From the NCBI GenBank assembly GCA_030448225.1, contig JAUJNJ010000001.1:44818-108817 (forward strand): a DNA stretch of 64,000 nt. Reading direction: 5' to 3'. Below, one piece after another: positions 1-9,029 of this stretch. The notes under the pieces are model-generated. The model made no database searches. It worked only from the letters and a program-made list of their open reading frames with translations, and was not told where the DNA came from. The position numbers and the translations under genes were made by a program. The stretch is from Phycisphaerae bacterium. GTDB lineage: Bacteria > Planctomycetota > Phycisphaerae > Tepidisphaerales > Tepidisphaeraceae. Position 1 is the stretch's first letter, and the number at the start of each line of letters is the position of its first letter.

Positions 1-149
1 GTCGAGCGGGCAGTCCAGATTGCGCGGTCGCACGCCGACGAGTACATCCGACACCGTGTGGACGTCCAGATGGGGTCCGGCGGCCCAATCCATCCCCTTC
101 CGCCGCGGTCACAGCCTCCACCCCACGCGTAACCGCATTCGACACCCCC

Positions 150-1534
150 TCAGACGATCGCCGCCACCTCGGCCCGCACGGCCGACACGATGCGCCCGAG
201 GTCGTCGCGCTCCATCGCCAGCGGCGGCATCAGGACGATCACGTCGCCGAGCGGGCGGAGGATCACGCCGTGGCGGCGGACGCGGGCGCAGACCTCGGCC
301 CCGAGCCGTCGGCGCGAATCGAACGGCTCCTTCGTCGCGCGGTCTTTCACGAGCTCGATGCCGACCATCAGGCCGCGCTGCCGGATGTCGCCCACGTGCG
401 GCAGGTCGCCGAGCTCGTTACAGAGCGCCCGGCCGAGCCATTCGGCCTTCTCGCGGACCTTCGCCAGCAGATCGTGTTTGTCGAACAGATCGAGCGACGC
501 GAGGGCGGCGGCGCAGGCGAGCGGATTGCCGGTGTAGGTGTGGCCGTGGAAGAACGCGCCCCTCCCACGGGTCGCCGAGGAACGCGTCGAAAATCTGCTG
601 CGTGGCGAACGTGGCGGCCAGCGGCAGGTAGCCGCCGGTGAGGCCCTTGGCGACGCACATCAGGTCCGGCTCCACGCCCTCGTGCTCGCAGGCGAACATC
701 CGCCCGGTGCGGCCGAAGCCCACCGCCACCTCGTCGGCGATCAGCAGCACGTCGAACTTCGTGCACAGCCGCGCACGCCACGGAGGAAGCCGGGCGGGTG
801 CGTGATCATCCCCGCCGCCCCCTGCACGATCGGCTCGATGCACACCGCCGCGAGCCGCTCGTGGTGCTGCTCGAGGATGCGCTCGAGGCACGCGAGGCAC
901 TGCGTCTTCACGTCCGAGTCGGGCCGGCAGCCGACGCGGTCGCACGTCTCGTTGTTGCAGTCGCACGTCGGCCGGAACCGGTACTCGAACGGCGTCGTCG
1001 CGCGAAATGGACCTTGAACAGCAGCGGAAGTACGGCCGGTGGAACGCCGTCGTGCGGCCGATCGACATCGCGCTGATCGTGTCGCCGTGGTACGCCTCGG
1101 TGAAGCCCACGAACTCGCACTTCTCCGGCCGGCCCACGTTGTACCAGTACTGCGCGGCGAGCTTGAAGCTGATCTCCGTGGCCGTCGCGCCGGCGTCGCT
1201 GTAGAAGATCTTCTTCAGCCCCGGCGGCACGAGGCGCATCAGCCGGTCGGCCAGCAGGATCGCCGGCTCGCTCGCCAGGCCGAGCATCGTGGTGTGGGCG
1301 ACCTTGTCGAGTTGCGCGCGGATCGCGGCGTCGATCTCGGGCACGCGGTGGCCGTGCACGTTGGCCCAGAGGCTGGAGACGCCGTCGAGGTAGCGGCGGC
1401 CGTCGCCGTCGATGAGGTGCATCCTCGGCCGCCGTGATGACGAGCGGGTCGGCGTCGAGCCAGAGCTTCATCGGCGTGAACGGGTGCCAGACGTGTTGCT
1501 TGTCGAGCGCGCGCAGGTGGTCGGTGTGGGACAT
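150..1534 (-). CDS. bioA: adenosylmethionine-8-amino-7-oxononanoate aminotransferase (frameshifted)
   Basis: PLP-dependent class III aminotransferase of biotin synthesis, moving the amino group of SAM onto 7-keto-8-aminopelargonate in the cytoplasm. The protein is readable in pieces in all three frames. The N-terminus has [15 protein letters not shown] directly after the chosen ATG, followed by [20 protein letters not shown], the [15 protein letters not shown] segment with its aspartate, [13 protein letters not shown] carrying the presumed PLP lysine, and [10 protein letters not shown] near the end. The total extent of about 460 codons suits the family (about 430). At least four frame changes occur, near 1425, 1015, 785 and 560. 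All diagnostic motifs survive, so assembly errors are likelier than decay. No other bio gene is visible in the window. Identity is secure; whether the gene is intact is not. Confidence 0.88.
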
Positions 1535-1747
1535 GTCGGTGCTGAGGTTCCTTCCGGTCGACGTCGTCGTCTTCCTCCGCGGAAACGATGGGCGCCGCGC
1601 GTATCGCTTCGATGCTCGCACGTTCGTCCGCGCGGCTCTTCGAGCCTGCGGCTAAACGGGGATCCGCGAATCCATGTCGATCAGCGTTTAGCCGCCGCTC
1701 GCAGAGCGGCGCTCTGTTTGCACGGGCGCGCGAGCGCGCGCGCGTCG

Positions 1748-2426
1748 CTACTTCCGGTTCGTCGAAGATTGCAGCGATTCCGGGATCGGCTCGGGCCCGG
1801 GCGGCAGCTTCACGCGAAGCACCGAGACGATCACGGCCGACATCATCTTCGCGTCGACGTACGCCTTGGCCACCGCGGCCTCGGCCTGCGCCTCGGTCAT
1901 GCCGGCGACCTTCGTCTGCCCGAGGAGCGGCAGGCTGATGTGGCCGTCGGGCGAGACGTGCAGGTGGCGCACGCGCTCGACGCCGGGCCCGAACAGGTCG
2001 TTCACCGACAGGCGGATGACGTCGCCGGCGACGATCGGCCCGAGCGCGACGGACGCCGCCGCGGCCCGCTCCATCCGGTCGATCGTGACCATCGGGTCGG
2101 CGCTCAGCTTCAACTCCTTCACGGCGCCGCTCACCGCCTTCTCCGCCTCCGCCAGCGACAGGCCGGCCACCTTGATCAGGTTCGGCACGAGCGGCAGCGG
2201 GATGTTGCCGTCGGCCCCGACGCGCACGGGCTTCATGTAGTCGCCGCCCGGCGCGGTGAAGTTCGGGAAGGACAAGACGAGCAGGTCGCCCGGGGCGACG
2301 ACGGCGGATGCCGCCCCGCCCGCGCCCCGCCCGCCGGCGCGTCCGCCGTGGCGTCCGCGCGCGAAGGGCGTAGCCACCGGTCCAGGCCAGCACGACCAGA
2401 AGCATCAGCGTGAATCGTCGCGTCAT
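1748..2426 (-). CDS. periplasmic polysaccharide-export (Poly_export/SLBB-type) protein
   Basis: The chosen ATG opens a signal peptide (MTRRFTLMLLVVLAW), and the mature part follows in a shifted frame through a Gly/Ala-rich linker. The mature part contains two copies of the polysaccharide-export fold. Each has a VxPGDLLxLS or VAGDVIRLSV start, a VGADGNIPLPL or VSPDGHISLPL strand pair, and a GLSLAEAEKAV or GMTEAQAEAAV helix. That duplicated pattern is typical of Wza-like export proteins, which sit at the outer membrane and form the capsule or exopolysaccharide channel. At about 225 residues this one is short and lacks the C-terminal membrane helix, so it may be an accessory protein. A frameshift near 2345-2380 separates the signal peptide from the body. 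No export ATPase or polymerase lies nearby. Confidence 0.7.
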
Positions 2427-2494
2427 GGGGTCCCTCGCCTTGTGTGGAGCCGGGATCATTCTAACGCGTCACGACCCTCGCCGCGCGGCGGGCG

Positions 2495-3169
2495 TCACGC
2501 GCCGACGTCGGCGACGCGGCGGACGAGGTCGCGCTGGCGGGCCGACCGGCGCACCCCGGGGCGGGCCTTGGCGAGCAGCGCGACCGCCTCGTCCACGTCG
2601 GCGGCCGCCCCTTTGCGAATCAGGATGGCGGCGGCGAACGCGGCCGACCGGCCCATCCCCTGGGCGCAGTGGATGTAGATCGATCCCGGCGCGGCGACCA
2701 CGCGGTCGATCGCTTCGCGGAACGTCGGCTCGTCGGACGCGGTGGCGTCGAGCGTCGGCAGGCAGAGATACGTGCGGCCGGCCCGCACCGCCGCGGGTTC
2801 CCAGAACTCGGCGGTGAGGTCGACGACGATCGTGACGCCGCCGGGCATCTCCTTCACCCCGACCCGCCGGCCGAGCCAGACGCCCGGCGCCACCTCGCAC
2901 GCCGCCGGCCGTTTGCGCGACGTGATCCGCCCCGCGTGCCAGACGCCCCACGTGAACAGGAAGAACGGCAGCAGCGCCACGACCGCCACGACCGAGAGGC
3001 GGCCGTCTGCCCGCTTCCCCATCACGCGCGGACCGACGACGAGATATCCCGCCCCGACGGCGGCGAAACTCACGGCCGGCCACAAGAGCAGCAGCCCCCA
3101 CCCGCCGAGCATGAGGCCCTGCACCGCCATCGCCGCGCCGAGGAGGATGAAGACCACGCCATACGCCAT
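2495..3169 (-). CDS. membrane-anchored dual-specificity protein phosphatase
   Basis: A 224-residue protein with three hydrophobic segments in the first 80 residues (starting MAYGVVFILLGAAMAVQ), followed by a cytoplasmic phosphatase domain. The catalytic loop HCAQGMGRSA fits the HCx5R(S/T) signature of cysteine-dependent tyrosine/dual-specificity phosphatases. The general-acid aspartate is probably in the LPTLDATASDEP stretch about 40 residues before it. The reading frame is clean. Related membrane-DSP proteins occur in planctomycetes and proteobacteria and dephosphorylate proteins or lipids such as phosphatidylglycerol phosphate, so a lipid substrate is possible. Neighbours give no clue to the substrate. 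Confidence 0.8.
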   Translation of the reverse strand: MAYGVVFILLGAAMAVQGLMLGGWGLLLLWPAVSFAAVGAGYLVVGPRVMGKRADGRLSVVAVVALLPFFLFTWGVWHAGRITSRKRPAACEVAPGVWLGRRVGVKEMPGGVTIVVDLTAEFWEPAAVRAGRTYLCLPTLDATASDEPTFREAIDRVVAAPGSIYIHCAQGMGRSAAFAAAILIRKGAAADVDEAVALLAKARPGVRRSARQRDLVRRVADVGA

Positions 3170-3288
3170 GATGCCGCCCGAGGTCGTAGCAGGTTCACGT
3201 TGATCGCGCGCTCCGGTTTAGCCGGCGGGATTGCCCGCCGCGTCGCGGCGCGCGGCGTCCGGGCGCGAGCGTCACCCGGGAACCGATA

Positions 3289-4089
3289 TCATTCGAAGCT
3301 GACCTCGTCCCCCACCTTCAGCCCCAGCTCGGCGGCGGCGGAGCCGTCGCGGACGGCGATCTCCCGCAGGCCGCTGCTGCCGACGAGCGCCAGCGGCTTG
3401 CCGGGGGCGACGTCCCAGTAGGTCCGCCGCACGCGCCCGATCGTCAGGCCCTTCACGCGCACGCCGCGGGCCTTGAACTTCTGGAGCACGTCGTGGCTGA
3501 CGTTCGTGGTGGCGTTGCCGAAGCCGTCGACGTGGATCACGCGGGCCGGGTCACTCCGGCGGCGGCAGGGCGCGACGTCGAGCAGGACCGGGTCGTCGAT
3601 CGGGCGGGCGAGGTCGGCGACCGGCTCGCCGCACGCCAGCGCGGCGACGGCCGGGCCCATCACGTCGCGGCCGTGGAAGGTGCGGCTCGACTTCTTCGGC
3701 CGCCACGTGAGCTCGAACGCCTCGACCGGCGGGTGGCGGCGGGCGGTCCAGGTGATCAGGCCGTTGTCGGGGCAGACGATCGTCTGCCCGTTGGCGCGGG
3801 CGATGAGCAGCCGGCGGTCGGTGCCGACGCCGGGGTCGACGACGGCGAGGTGGAACGTGCCGGGCGGGAACCCGTCGACCGCCCGCTCGAGCGCGATCGA
3901 CCCGCACAGGACGTCGTGCCGCGGGATGCCGTGCGTCACGTCGAGCAGTCGGACCTCCGGGCACCGCTTGAGCAGGACGGCCTTCATCGACGCGACGTAA
4001 AAGTCGTCGGTGCCGAAGTCGCTCGTCAGCGTGACGATCGGCCGGATCTGCAACACGGGGCGCGGCGTGACATCGGCGGCGGCACACAT
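3289..4089 (-). CDS. SAM hydroxide adenosyltransferase (DUF62 family)
   Basis: A 266-residue, uninterrupted protein of the DUF62/SAM-hydrolase family, which splits S-adenosylmethionine into adenosine and methionine using water or hydroxide. Visible family features are the N-terminal TLTSDFGTDDFYVASMK, the DVTHGIPRHDV loop, the VVDPGVGT loop, the CPDNGLIT motif and the C-terminal HVDGFGNATTN that contacts the nucleoside. The family is related to fluorinases and chlorinases. The loop insertions of true halogenases are not evident, so hydrolysis is the likely reaction. The start is the ATG giving MCAAADVTPRP; a later start is possible because the conserved part begins at about residue 16. Confidence 0.88.
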   Translation of the reverse strand: MCAAADVTPRPVLQIRPIVTLTSDFGTDDFYVASMKAVLLKRCPEVRLLDVTHGIPRHDVLCGSIALERAVDGFPPGTFHLAVVDPGVGTDRRLLIARANGQTIVCPDNGLITWTARRHPPVEAFELTWRPKKSSRTFHGRDVMGPAVAALACGEPVADLARPIDDPVLLDVAPCRRRSDPARVIHVDGFGNATTNVSHDVLQKFKARGVRVKGLTIGRVRRTYWDVAPGKPLALVGSSGLREIAVRDGSAAAELGLKVGDEVSFE

Positions 4090-4162
4090 GAGGCCAGCCT
4101 AATTGGGCCGGCCGTGACCGGTCAACCGACTGACGAACGGGTAGCCGGTGCGCTTCTGGCTG

Positions 4163-4437
4163 GAAAACTCAACCGCGGAGACGCCGAGACGCGGAACGGA
4201 CGCGGAGGTAGGGGATTGAACGACGGAGCACACGGTGGGCACGTAGCGAGGATGGAGGACGGAAGATAAAGGATGGAGGAAGACGCGCCGCGCGCGTCCC
4301 GTTCTTCCTCCGGCTTCCTTCCTCGATCCTCCATCGTCGCCATTCCCTCCTCCGAACCCTCCGTGTGCTCCGCGGGTCGATTGCTGACCTCCGCGTCTGC
4401 CTCAGCGTCTCCGCGTCTCCGCGGTTGCGTTGTTCCC
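4163..4437. repeat. long imperfect hairpin, arms of about 125 nt
   Basis: The left arm (about 4163-4289) and the right arm (about 4291-4437) are imperfect reverse complements. Both carry ACCGCGGAGACGC near the outer end, GGAGCACACGG in the middle and GATGGAGGA near the apex. The apex is the GC palindrome around 4284-4298. It fills most of the divergent 530-base gap between the SAM-hydrolase gene and pcm. The rest of the gap (4438-4619) holds a short GCCCGCGCGGGC palindrome and the pcm promoter. No coding potential is seen. Confidence 0.85.
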
Positions 4438-4605
4438 GACGGCAGCAGCAGGCACCCGCGACCGCGGCAAAAAGTCGACCTCGCGACGCGGACGCGCGTT
4501 GACTTTCCGGGCGCGCGTTCGCCCGCGCGGGCCGGCGGTTGCGTTTCGGAAAAAAGATCGCAAGCTACTGCGTGCGGGTGCTACACGGGCGACCGGGAAC
4601 CGACC

Positions 4606-4611
4606 TACAAT
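4606..4611 (+). promoter_or_regulatory. TACAAT -10-like box close to the pcm start
   Basis: TACAAT ends 8 bases before the pcm ATG, so any transcript from it would be nearly leaderless. There is no good -35 match. The same box appears just before der and, as TACCAT, before gluQ. Confidence 0.35.
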
Positions 4612-4619
4612 AGGACACG

Positions 4620-5279
4620 ATGCAGCAACTGACCGACGAGCAATCCTCCCCGCTGGAGCGGATGATCCGCCAGCAGGTGATCGAGCGCGGGATCCGCGAC
4701 GAGCGGGTGCTGGCGGCCCTGCGGGCCACGCCGCGCGAGAAGTTCTTCCCGCAGGAACACCTCGCCGAGGCGTTTGCCGACCGCGCCGCGCCGATCGGCC
4801 ACGGGCAGACGATCAGCCAGCCGTACATCGTCGCGCTGATGACCCAGCGGCTCGACGTCCGCCCGGGCGACCGGGTGCTCGAAGTCGGCACCGGCAGCGG
4901 CTACCAGGCCGCCGTGCTGGGGCGGCTGGCGGGCGAGGTGTACACGCTGGAGCGCGTGAAGCCGCTGCTCGACGAGGCGTTTGAGCGGCTGATGGCGCTG
5001 GGGCTGAAGAACGTCCACCTCCGCTACGCCGACGGCACGCTCGGCTGGCCCGAGCAGGCGCCGTTCGACCGCATCCTGATCACCGCCGGCACGCCGGAAC
5101 TCCCCCGCCAGCTCCTGCTGAACCAACTCCGCGACGGCGGCGTGGCCGTGCTGCCGGTCGGCCCGCACGACGAGCAGATGCTCGTCGAGGTCCGTCGCGC
5201 GGGCGACGAGCTGCGGTCGAGCGACGTGTGCCCCTGCCGCTTCGTGAAGCTGATCGGCGCGGAGGGGTGGAAGGAGTAG
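4620..5279 (+). CDS. pcm: protein-L-isoaspartate O-methyltransferase
   Basis: A 219-residue SAM-dependent methyltransferase that repairs isoaspartyl residues in damaged proteins by methylating the abnormal carboxylate. The family's order of motifs is complete: RVLAALRATPREKFFPQ, PIGHGQTISQPYIVALM (substrate loop), VLEVGTGSGYQAAVLG (SAM-binding motif I), YTLERVKPL (motif post I) and FDRILITAGTPELPRQLL (motif II). It ends with a core beta-strand region, VRLIGA-like. Length is normal. A TACAAT box lies 8 bases upstream. It is the first of a run of plus-strand genes; recG follows after about 150 bases. Confidence 0.95.
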   Translation: MQQLTDEQSSPLERMIRQQVIERGIRDERVLAALRATPREKFFPQEHLAEAFADRAAPIGHGQTISQPYIVALMTQRLDVRPGDRVLEVGTGSGYQAAVLGRLAGEVYTLERVKPLLDEAFERLMALGLKNVHLRYADGTLGWPEQAPFDRILITAGTPELPRQLLLNQLRDGGVAVLPVGPHDEQMLVEVRRAGDELRSSDVCPCRFVKLIGAEGWKE

Positions 5280-5433
5280 CGTACGTTCCGCGGCGCACGA
5301 TGCGTCGGCTGCGTCTTCGCGATCTGATCGATCGTCGGATCGGATCGCGAAGATCGGAGCGACCTTCGCGCGGTCTCCGAGCGTTTTGAATCCCGGTCGT
5401 TGTTGGGCCTCGTCCTCTGATCACCGACGACCA

Positions 5434-7557
5434 ATGACGACCCGATCCGCAGGCACGAGCGTCGCGACGAACCTTCCCGCCGGCGCCGACGCCGGGCCCG
5501 CCCTCGCCCGCCCGGTCGAGTCGCTCGACAACGTGGGGCCGGCGCGGGCGAAGGCGTTCCACGCGATCGGCGTGAGGACGCTGGGCGACCTGCTGGAGTA
5601 CTTCCCGCGCGACTACCAGTTCGAGTCATCCGAGCTGACGATCGACCGCCTCCAGAGCGACCAGATCGGCACCGCCCGCGGCGAGGTGGTGGCCGTGGAT
5701 TACGTCCCCACCCGCCCGCGCCCCCGCTTCGAGGCCACGCTCTCCGACGGCACCGCCAAGCTGGCGCTCGTCTGGTTCCACGCCGCCTACCTCCGCACGA
5801 AGATCCACCCCGGGATGCACGTCCGCGTCACCGGGAAGGTGAAGTTCTTCCGCAATCTTCCGCAAATGGCGAACGCGAAGTGGGAGACCGTCGAGGAGAC
5901 GACCGAGCGCATCGCCGACGAGAAGTTCCGCGCGATCTACCCCGCAACCGGCAAGCTGCCGACCGAGGTGATCGGCCGGATCGTCGAGCAGCACCTCGAC
6001 GCCGCGCTGGCCGAGGTCGAGGAGTGGTTTCCGGACGAACTGCTACGGGGCCGCGGCCTGCTCCCCCGCCGCGAGGCGTACCGGCGCATCCACCTGCCGG
6101 CGCACGTCACCGAGGCGATGCGCGCCCGGCGGCGGATCATTGACGACGAGCTGATGCTGATGCAGATCGGCCTCGGCATCAGCAAGCAGCTCCGCCAGGG
6201 CCGGCTCACCGCGCCGCTCATGCGGCTCGACCGGCTGCTCGACGAGCGCATCCGCCGCCGGTTCCCATTTATTCTCACCAATGCCCAGCAAAACGCCGTC
6301 TACGAGATCGCCCGCGACCTCCAGAGCGGCCGGCCGATGAACCGCCTGTTGCAGGGGGACGTCGGCAGCGGCAAGACGGTCGTCGCGCTCTACGCGATGC
6401 TCGTCGGCGTCGCCAACAAGCTCCAGTCGGCGCTGCTCGCGCCGACCGAGGTGCTGGCCGAGCAACACTACCTGACGCTCTCGCGCCTCCTCGCCGGGTC
6501 GAACGTCACGGTCGAGCTGTTCACCGGCCGCACGAAGCGGGCGGCGGCGGCGGGCCTGAAGCGGCTGGCCGACGGCGCGGTGCACATCGCCGTCGGCACG
6601 CAGGCGCTGATCCAGAAGGACGTGGAGTTCGCCAACCTCGGCCTCGTCTGCGTCGACGAGCAGCACAAGCTCGGCGTCCGCCAGCGCGCGGTGCTGAAGG
6701 AGAAGGGCCTCTCCCCCCACTACCTCGTGATGACCGCCACGCCGATCCCGCGCACGCTCGCGCTGTCGTACTTCGCCGACTTCGACGTCAGCGTGATCGA
6801 CGAGCTCCCGCCCGGCCGCCAGCCGATCCGCACCCGGTGGATCCGCCCCGGCCAGGCCGCGAGTGCGTACGCGTTCATCCGTGACGAGGTGAAGTCCGGC
6901 CGCCAGGCGTACGTCGTCGTCCCGCAGATCGACGACACGGGCCTCGACGACGCCAAGTCGGTCCTGAAGGAGCACGAGCGCCTCAGCAAGGGCCCGATGG
7001 CCGACCTGCGGCTGGCCGTGCTGCACGGGCAGATGTCGACCGAGGAGAAGCACGCGACGATGTCCCGCTTCCGCGACCGCGAGGTCGACGTGCTCGTCGC
7101 GACGACGGTGATCGAGGTCGGCATCGACGTGCCCAACTCCACCGTCATGCTCATCGACAACGCCGAGCGGTTCGGCCTCAGCCAGCTCCACCAGCTCCGC
7201 GGCCGCGTCGGGCGCGGCAGCGAGACGAGCTATTGCCTGCTGATCTCCGAGGCGCAGGGCGAGACCGCCCAGGCCCGCATGCGCGCGATGACCAGCACGA
7301 ACGACGGCTTCGAGATCGCCGAGATGGACCTCCAGCTCCGCGGCCCCGGCGAGTTCTTCGGCACCCGCCAGCACGGCCTGCCGGAGTTCAAGCTCGCCGA
7401 CGTGACCAACGAGATGGAACTGCTCCAACAGGCGAAGGAGGACGCGATCACGATTCTCGCAGACGACCCCCGCCTTACCCGACCCGAGCACCGCGCCCTG
7501 CGCGCCGCACTCGTAAAGCAACTCGGCGACACGCTGTCGCTCGCGCAGATCGGCTGA
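5434..7557 (+). CDS. recG: ATP-dependent DNA helicase RecG
   Basis: Branch-migration helicase that remodels stalled forks and Holliday junctions. The 707-residue ORF is uninterrupted. It has the N-terminal helix-hairpin segment (VGPARAKAFHAIGV, then LEYFPRDY), an OB-fold wedge domain at about residues 75-165, and superfamily 2 motifs. Motif I is LLQGDVGSGKTVVAL, Ia is SALLAPTEVLAEQH, II is CVDEQHKLG (DEQH box), III is VMTATPIPRTLA, and the TRG region has GRVGRGSETSYC. I chose the ATG at 5434 over an upstream TTG because the family starts near this point. It has no frame changes, in contrast to several other conserved genes in this window. Confidence 0.96.
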   Translation: MTTRSAGTSVATNLPAGADAGPALARPVESLDNVGPARAKAFHAIGVRTLGDLLEYFPRDYQFESSELTIDRLQSDQIGTARGEVVAVDYVPTRPRPRFEATLSDGTAKLALVWFHAAYLRTKIHPGMHVRVTGKVKFFRNLPQMANAKWETVEETTERIADEKFRAIYPATGKLPTEVIGRIVEQHLDAALAEVEEWFPDELLRGRGLLPRREAYRRIHLPAHVTEAMRARRRIIDDELMLMQIGLGISKQLRQGRLTAPLMRLDRLLDERIRRRFPFILTNAQQNAVYEIARDLQSGRPMNRLLQGDVGSGKTVVALYAMLVGVANKLQSALLAPTEVLAEQHYLTLSRLLAGSNVTVELFTGRTKRAAAAGLKRLADGAVHIAVGTQALIQKDVEFANLGLVCVDEQHKLGVRQRAVLKEKGLSPHYLVMTATPIPRTLALSYFADFDVSVIDELPPGRQPIRTRWIRPGQAASAYAFIRDEVKSGRQAYVVVPQIDDTGLDDAKSVLKEHERLSKGPMADLRLAVLHGQMSTEEKHATMSRFRDREVDVLVATTVIEVGIDVPNSTVMLIDNAERFGLSQLHQLRGRVGRGSETSYCLLISEAQGETAQARMRAMTSTNDGFEIAEMDLQLRGPGEFFGTRQHGLPEFKLADVTNEMELLQQAKEDAITILADDPRLTRPEHRALRAALVKQLGDTLSLAQIG

Positions 7558-7691
7558 CGCGGGTCGCAGCGTCGACGCCCGGACCACGTGCGAGGGCAGG
7601 CCGTTCGTGCGGCTTCGGTAGACTTGTGGATTCACCGCGACGGGACGCAGACGTCACCCCGACATCGGATCAAGAACGGCACGATCGAGCC

Positions 7692-8270
7692 ATGGCCCCT
7701 ACCGACCAGCCGAGCCTCTTTCACGACGAGCCGGCGCTCCCGGACGGGTTCAGGTATCAGCCCGACTTCCTGAGCGCCGACGAGGAACACGATCTCGTCC
7801 ACGAATTCGAATCACTCCCGTTCGAGGCCTTTGACTTCCACGGGTTCACCGGGAACCGGCGCGTCGTGTCGTTCGGGTGGCGCTACGACTTCAACCAGCG
7901 CGAGCTGCGCAAGGCCGATGACATGCCGACGTTCCTGTCGCCGCTGCGGGAGCGGGCGGCGGCATTTGCGGGGATGGGGCCGGCGGCGTTTCAGCACGTG
8001 CTGGTGACGGAGTACGCGGCCGGTGCGGGAATCGGCTGGCACCGGGACAAGGCGGTCTTCGACGAGGTCGTGGGGATCTCCTTCCTCGCGCCGTGCGACT
8101 TTCGCTTCCGACGGAAGAAAGGGAGCGGCTGGGAACGCGCCACCGTGGTCGCCGAGCCGCGCTCCGCTTACCTGCTCAGCGGCCCGGCGCGGACGAAGTG
8201 GGAACACAGCATCCCATCGGTCGATCGTTTGCGGTATTCGGTGACCTTCCGGAACTTCCGCGAAGGCTGA
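7692..8270 (+). CDS. AlkB-like 2-oxoglutarate/Fe(II)-dependent dioxygenase
   Basis: A 192-residue protein with the AlkB fold: GFRYQPDFLSADEEHDL at the N-terminus, the nucleotide-recognition lid around FTGNRRVVSFGWRYDF, the iron ligands in GIGWHRDKAVFDEV (HxD) and the distal HSIPSVDRLRYSVTFR (His plus the 2-oxoglutarate-binding Arg). Members oxidatively demethylate alkylated bases (1-methyladenine, 3-methylcytosine) or, in some subfamilies, RNA or protein. The lid and the short length resemble ALKBH-type repair enzymes. It lies 134 bases after recG, so two repair functions are adjacent, although co-transcription is not shown. Confidence 0.85.
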   Translation: MAPTDQPSLFHDEPALPDGFRYQPDFLSADEEHDLVHEFESLPFEAFDFHGFTGNRRVVSFGWRYDFNQRELRKADDMPTFLSPLRERAAAFAGMGPAAFQHVLVTEYAAGAGIGWHRDKAVFDEVVGISFLAPCDFRFRRKKGSGWERATVVAEPRSAYLLSGPARTKWEHSIPSVDRLRYSVTFRNFREG

Positions 8271-8280
8271 CGCCCGCCGG

Positions 8281-8358
8281 TCACGAGGGCAGGCGGCGCC
8301 GCCTGGGGCCTTCGATCACGAGAAGCCCCAGCGCCCCGCCCCCCGGCTCCGGCAGACC
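8281..8358 (-). pseudogene. possible PEP-CTERM C-terminal tail, body not recognised
   Basis: On the minus strand a 25-residue stretch reads GLPEPGGGALGLLVIEG followed by PRRRRLPS and a stop. A PEP motif, a short hydrophobic run and an Arg-rich end are the three parts of a PEP-CTERM sorting tail, a common exosortase signal in Phycisphaerae. No matching protein body is readable upstream, up to the stop of the next minus-strand gene at 8453. It may be a remnant or chance. The region also forms a CTGGGGC/GCCCCAG hairpin. Confidence 0.25.
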
Positions 8359-8452
8359 TCTTGATCGGCCTTGCGCCCTAAGCCCGCGCCCACTTTAGCT
8401 GGGCGAGTGGTCGACCACGGGCGTTGCAAGGAGGAATAAACCGCACCCGCTT

Positions 8453-8812
8453 CTATTCGCGAAGAATCAGCAGGTCAGGCAGGACCTTCACGAACTGACT
8501 GCGCGCCATCACTTGATCGATGCCCGCCTCACGCGCCCGGCCGACGGTCTCGACGTCGACGTGCGAAACGAACCCAATGACCACCCCGCCCGTCGCGGCG
8601 CGCCAGGCGGCGGCGGCGGCGATCGCGCCGTCCTGGTTCAGGTCGACCACGAGCCGGCCGCCGCCGGCGGACGCGAGGTCGGCCGGGTCGCGGAGCATGC
8701 GGATCGGGACGTTCAAGTCCTTGGCCGCCGTGCGGATGCGCGTCGCGAACATCAGGTCGCGCACGAGGGCGATCGTGGCGGGCGTGGCGGGTTCCTCGGG
8801 GGCGTCGACCAT
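8453..8812 (-). CDS. receiver-like (CheY-fold) hypothetical protein
   Basis: A 119-residue ORF alternating hydrophobic strands and helices as in response-regulator receiver domains: TIALVRDLMFATRI, VPIRMLRDPADL, GRLVVDLNQDGAI, GVVIGFVSHVDVETV and AGIDQVMARSQFVKVLP. The position of the phospho-acceptor is taken by VDLNQDG, and the usual acidic pair after strand 1 is missing. Phosphotransfer is therefore doubtful, and a degenerate receiver is more likely. It has no output domain. It stands alone on the minus strand between the AlkB-like gene and motA. The function is unknown. Confidence 0.55.
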   Translation of the reverse strand: MVDAPEEPATPATIALVRDLMFATRIRTAAKDLNVPIRMLRDPADLASAGGGRLVVDLNQDGAIAAAAAWRAATGGVVIGFVSHVDVETVGRAREAGIDQVMARSQFVKVLPDLLILRE

Positions 8813-9029
8813 GCCGCTATTGGATGGCCCGGCCGGGCCGGCGGCAACCGCCGCAGGACCGATAATCTTTCACCCCGTCACCCCGGCAGAGCCGAATAGG
8901 AACCGAAGGGGCGTCCCGCCGGGACGCCGCCGACGTTTGGCCCCGCCCGACGCGGGTCCACCGGATCCGACCCACGACCACGACGCGATCGAACGTGTCG
9001 GTTCGACCTTTGACCCCGGACCCTTGCCC

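Noticed and set aside
6043..7635. 530-codon minus-strand ORF opposite recG
   Set aside because: Shadow frame of recG; no domain pattern.
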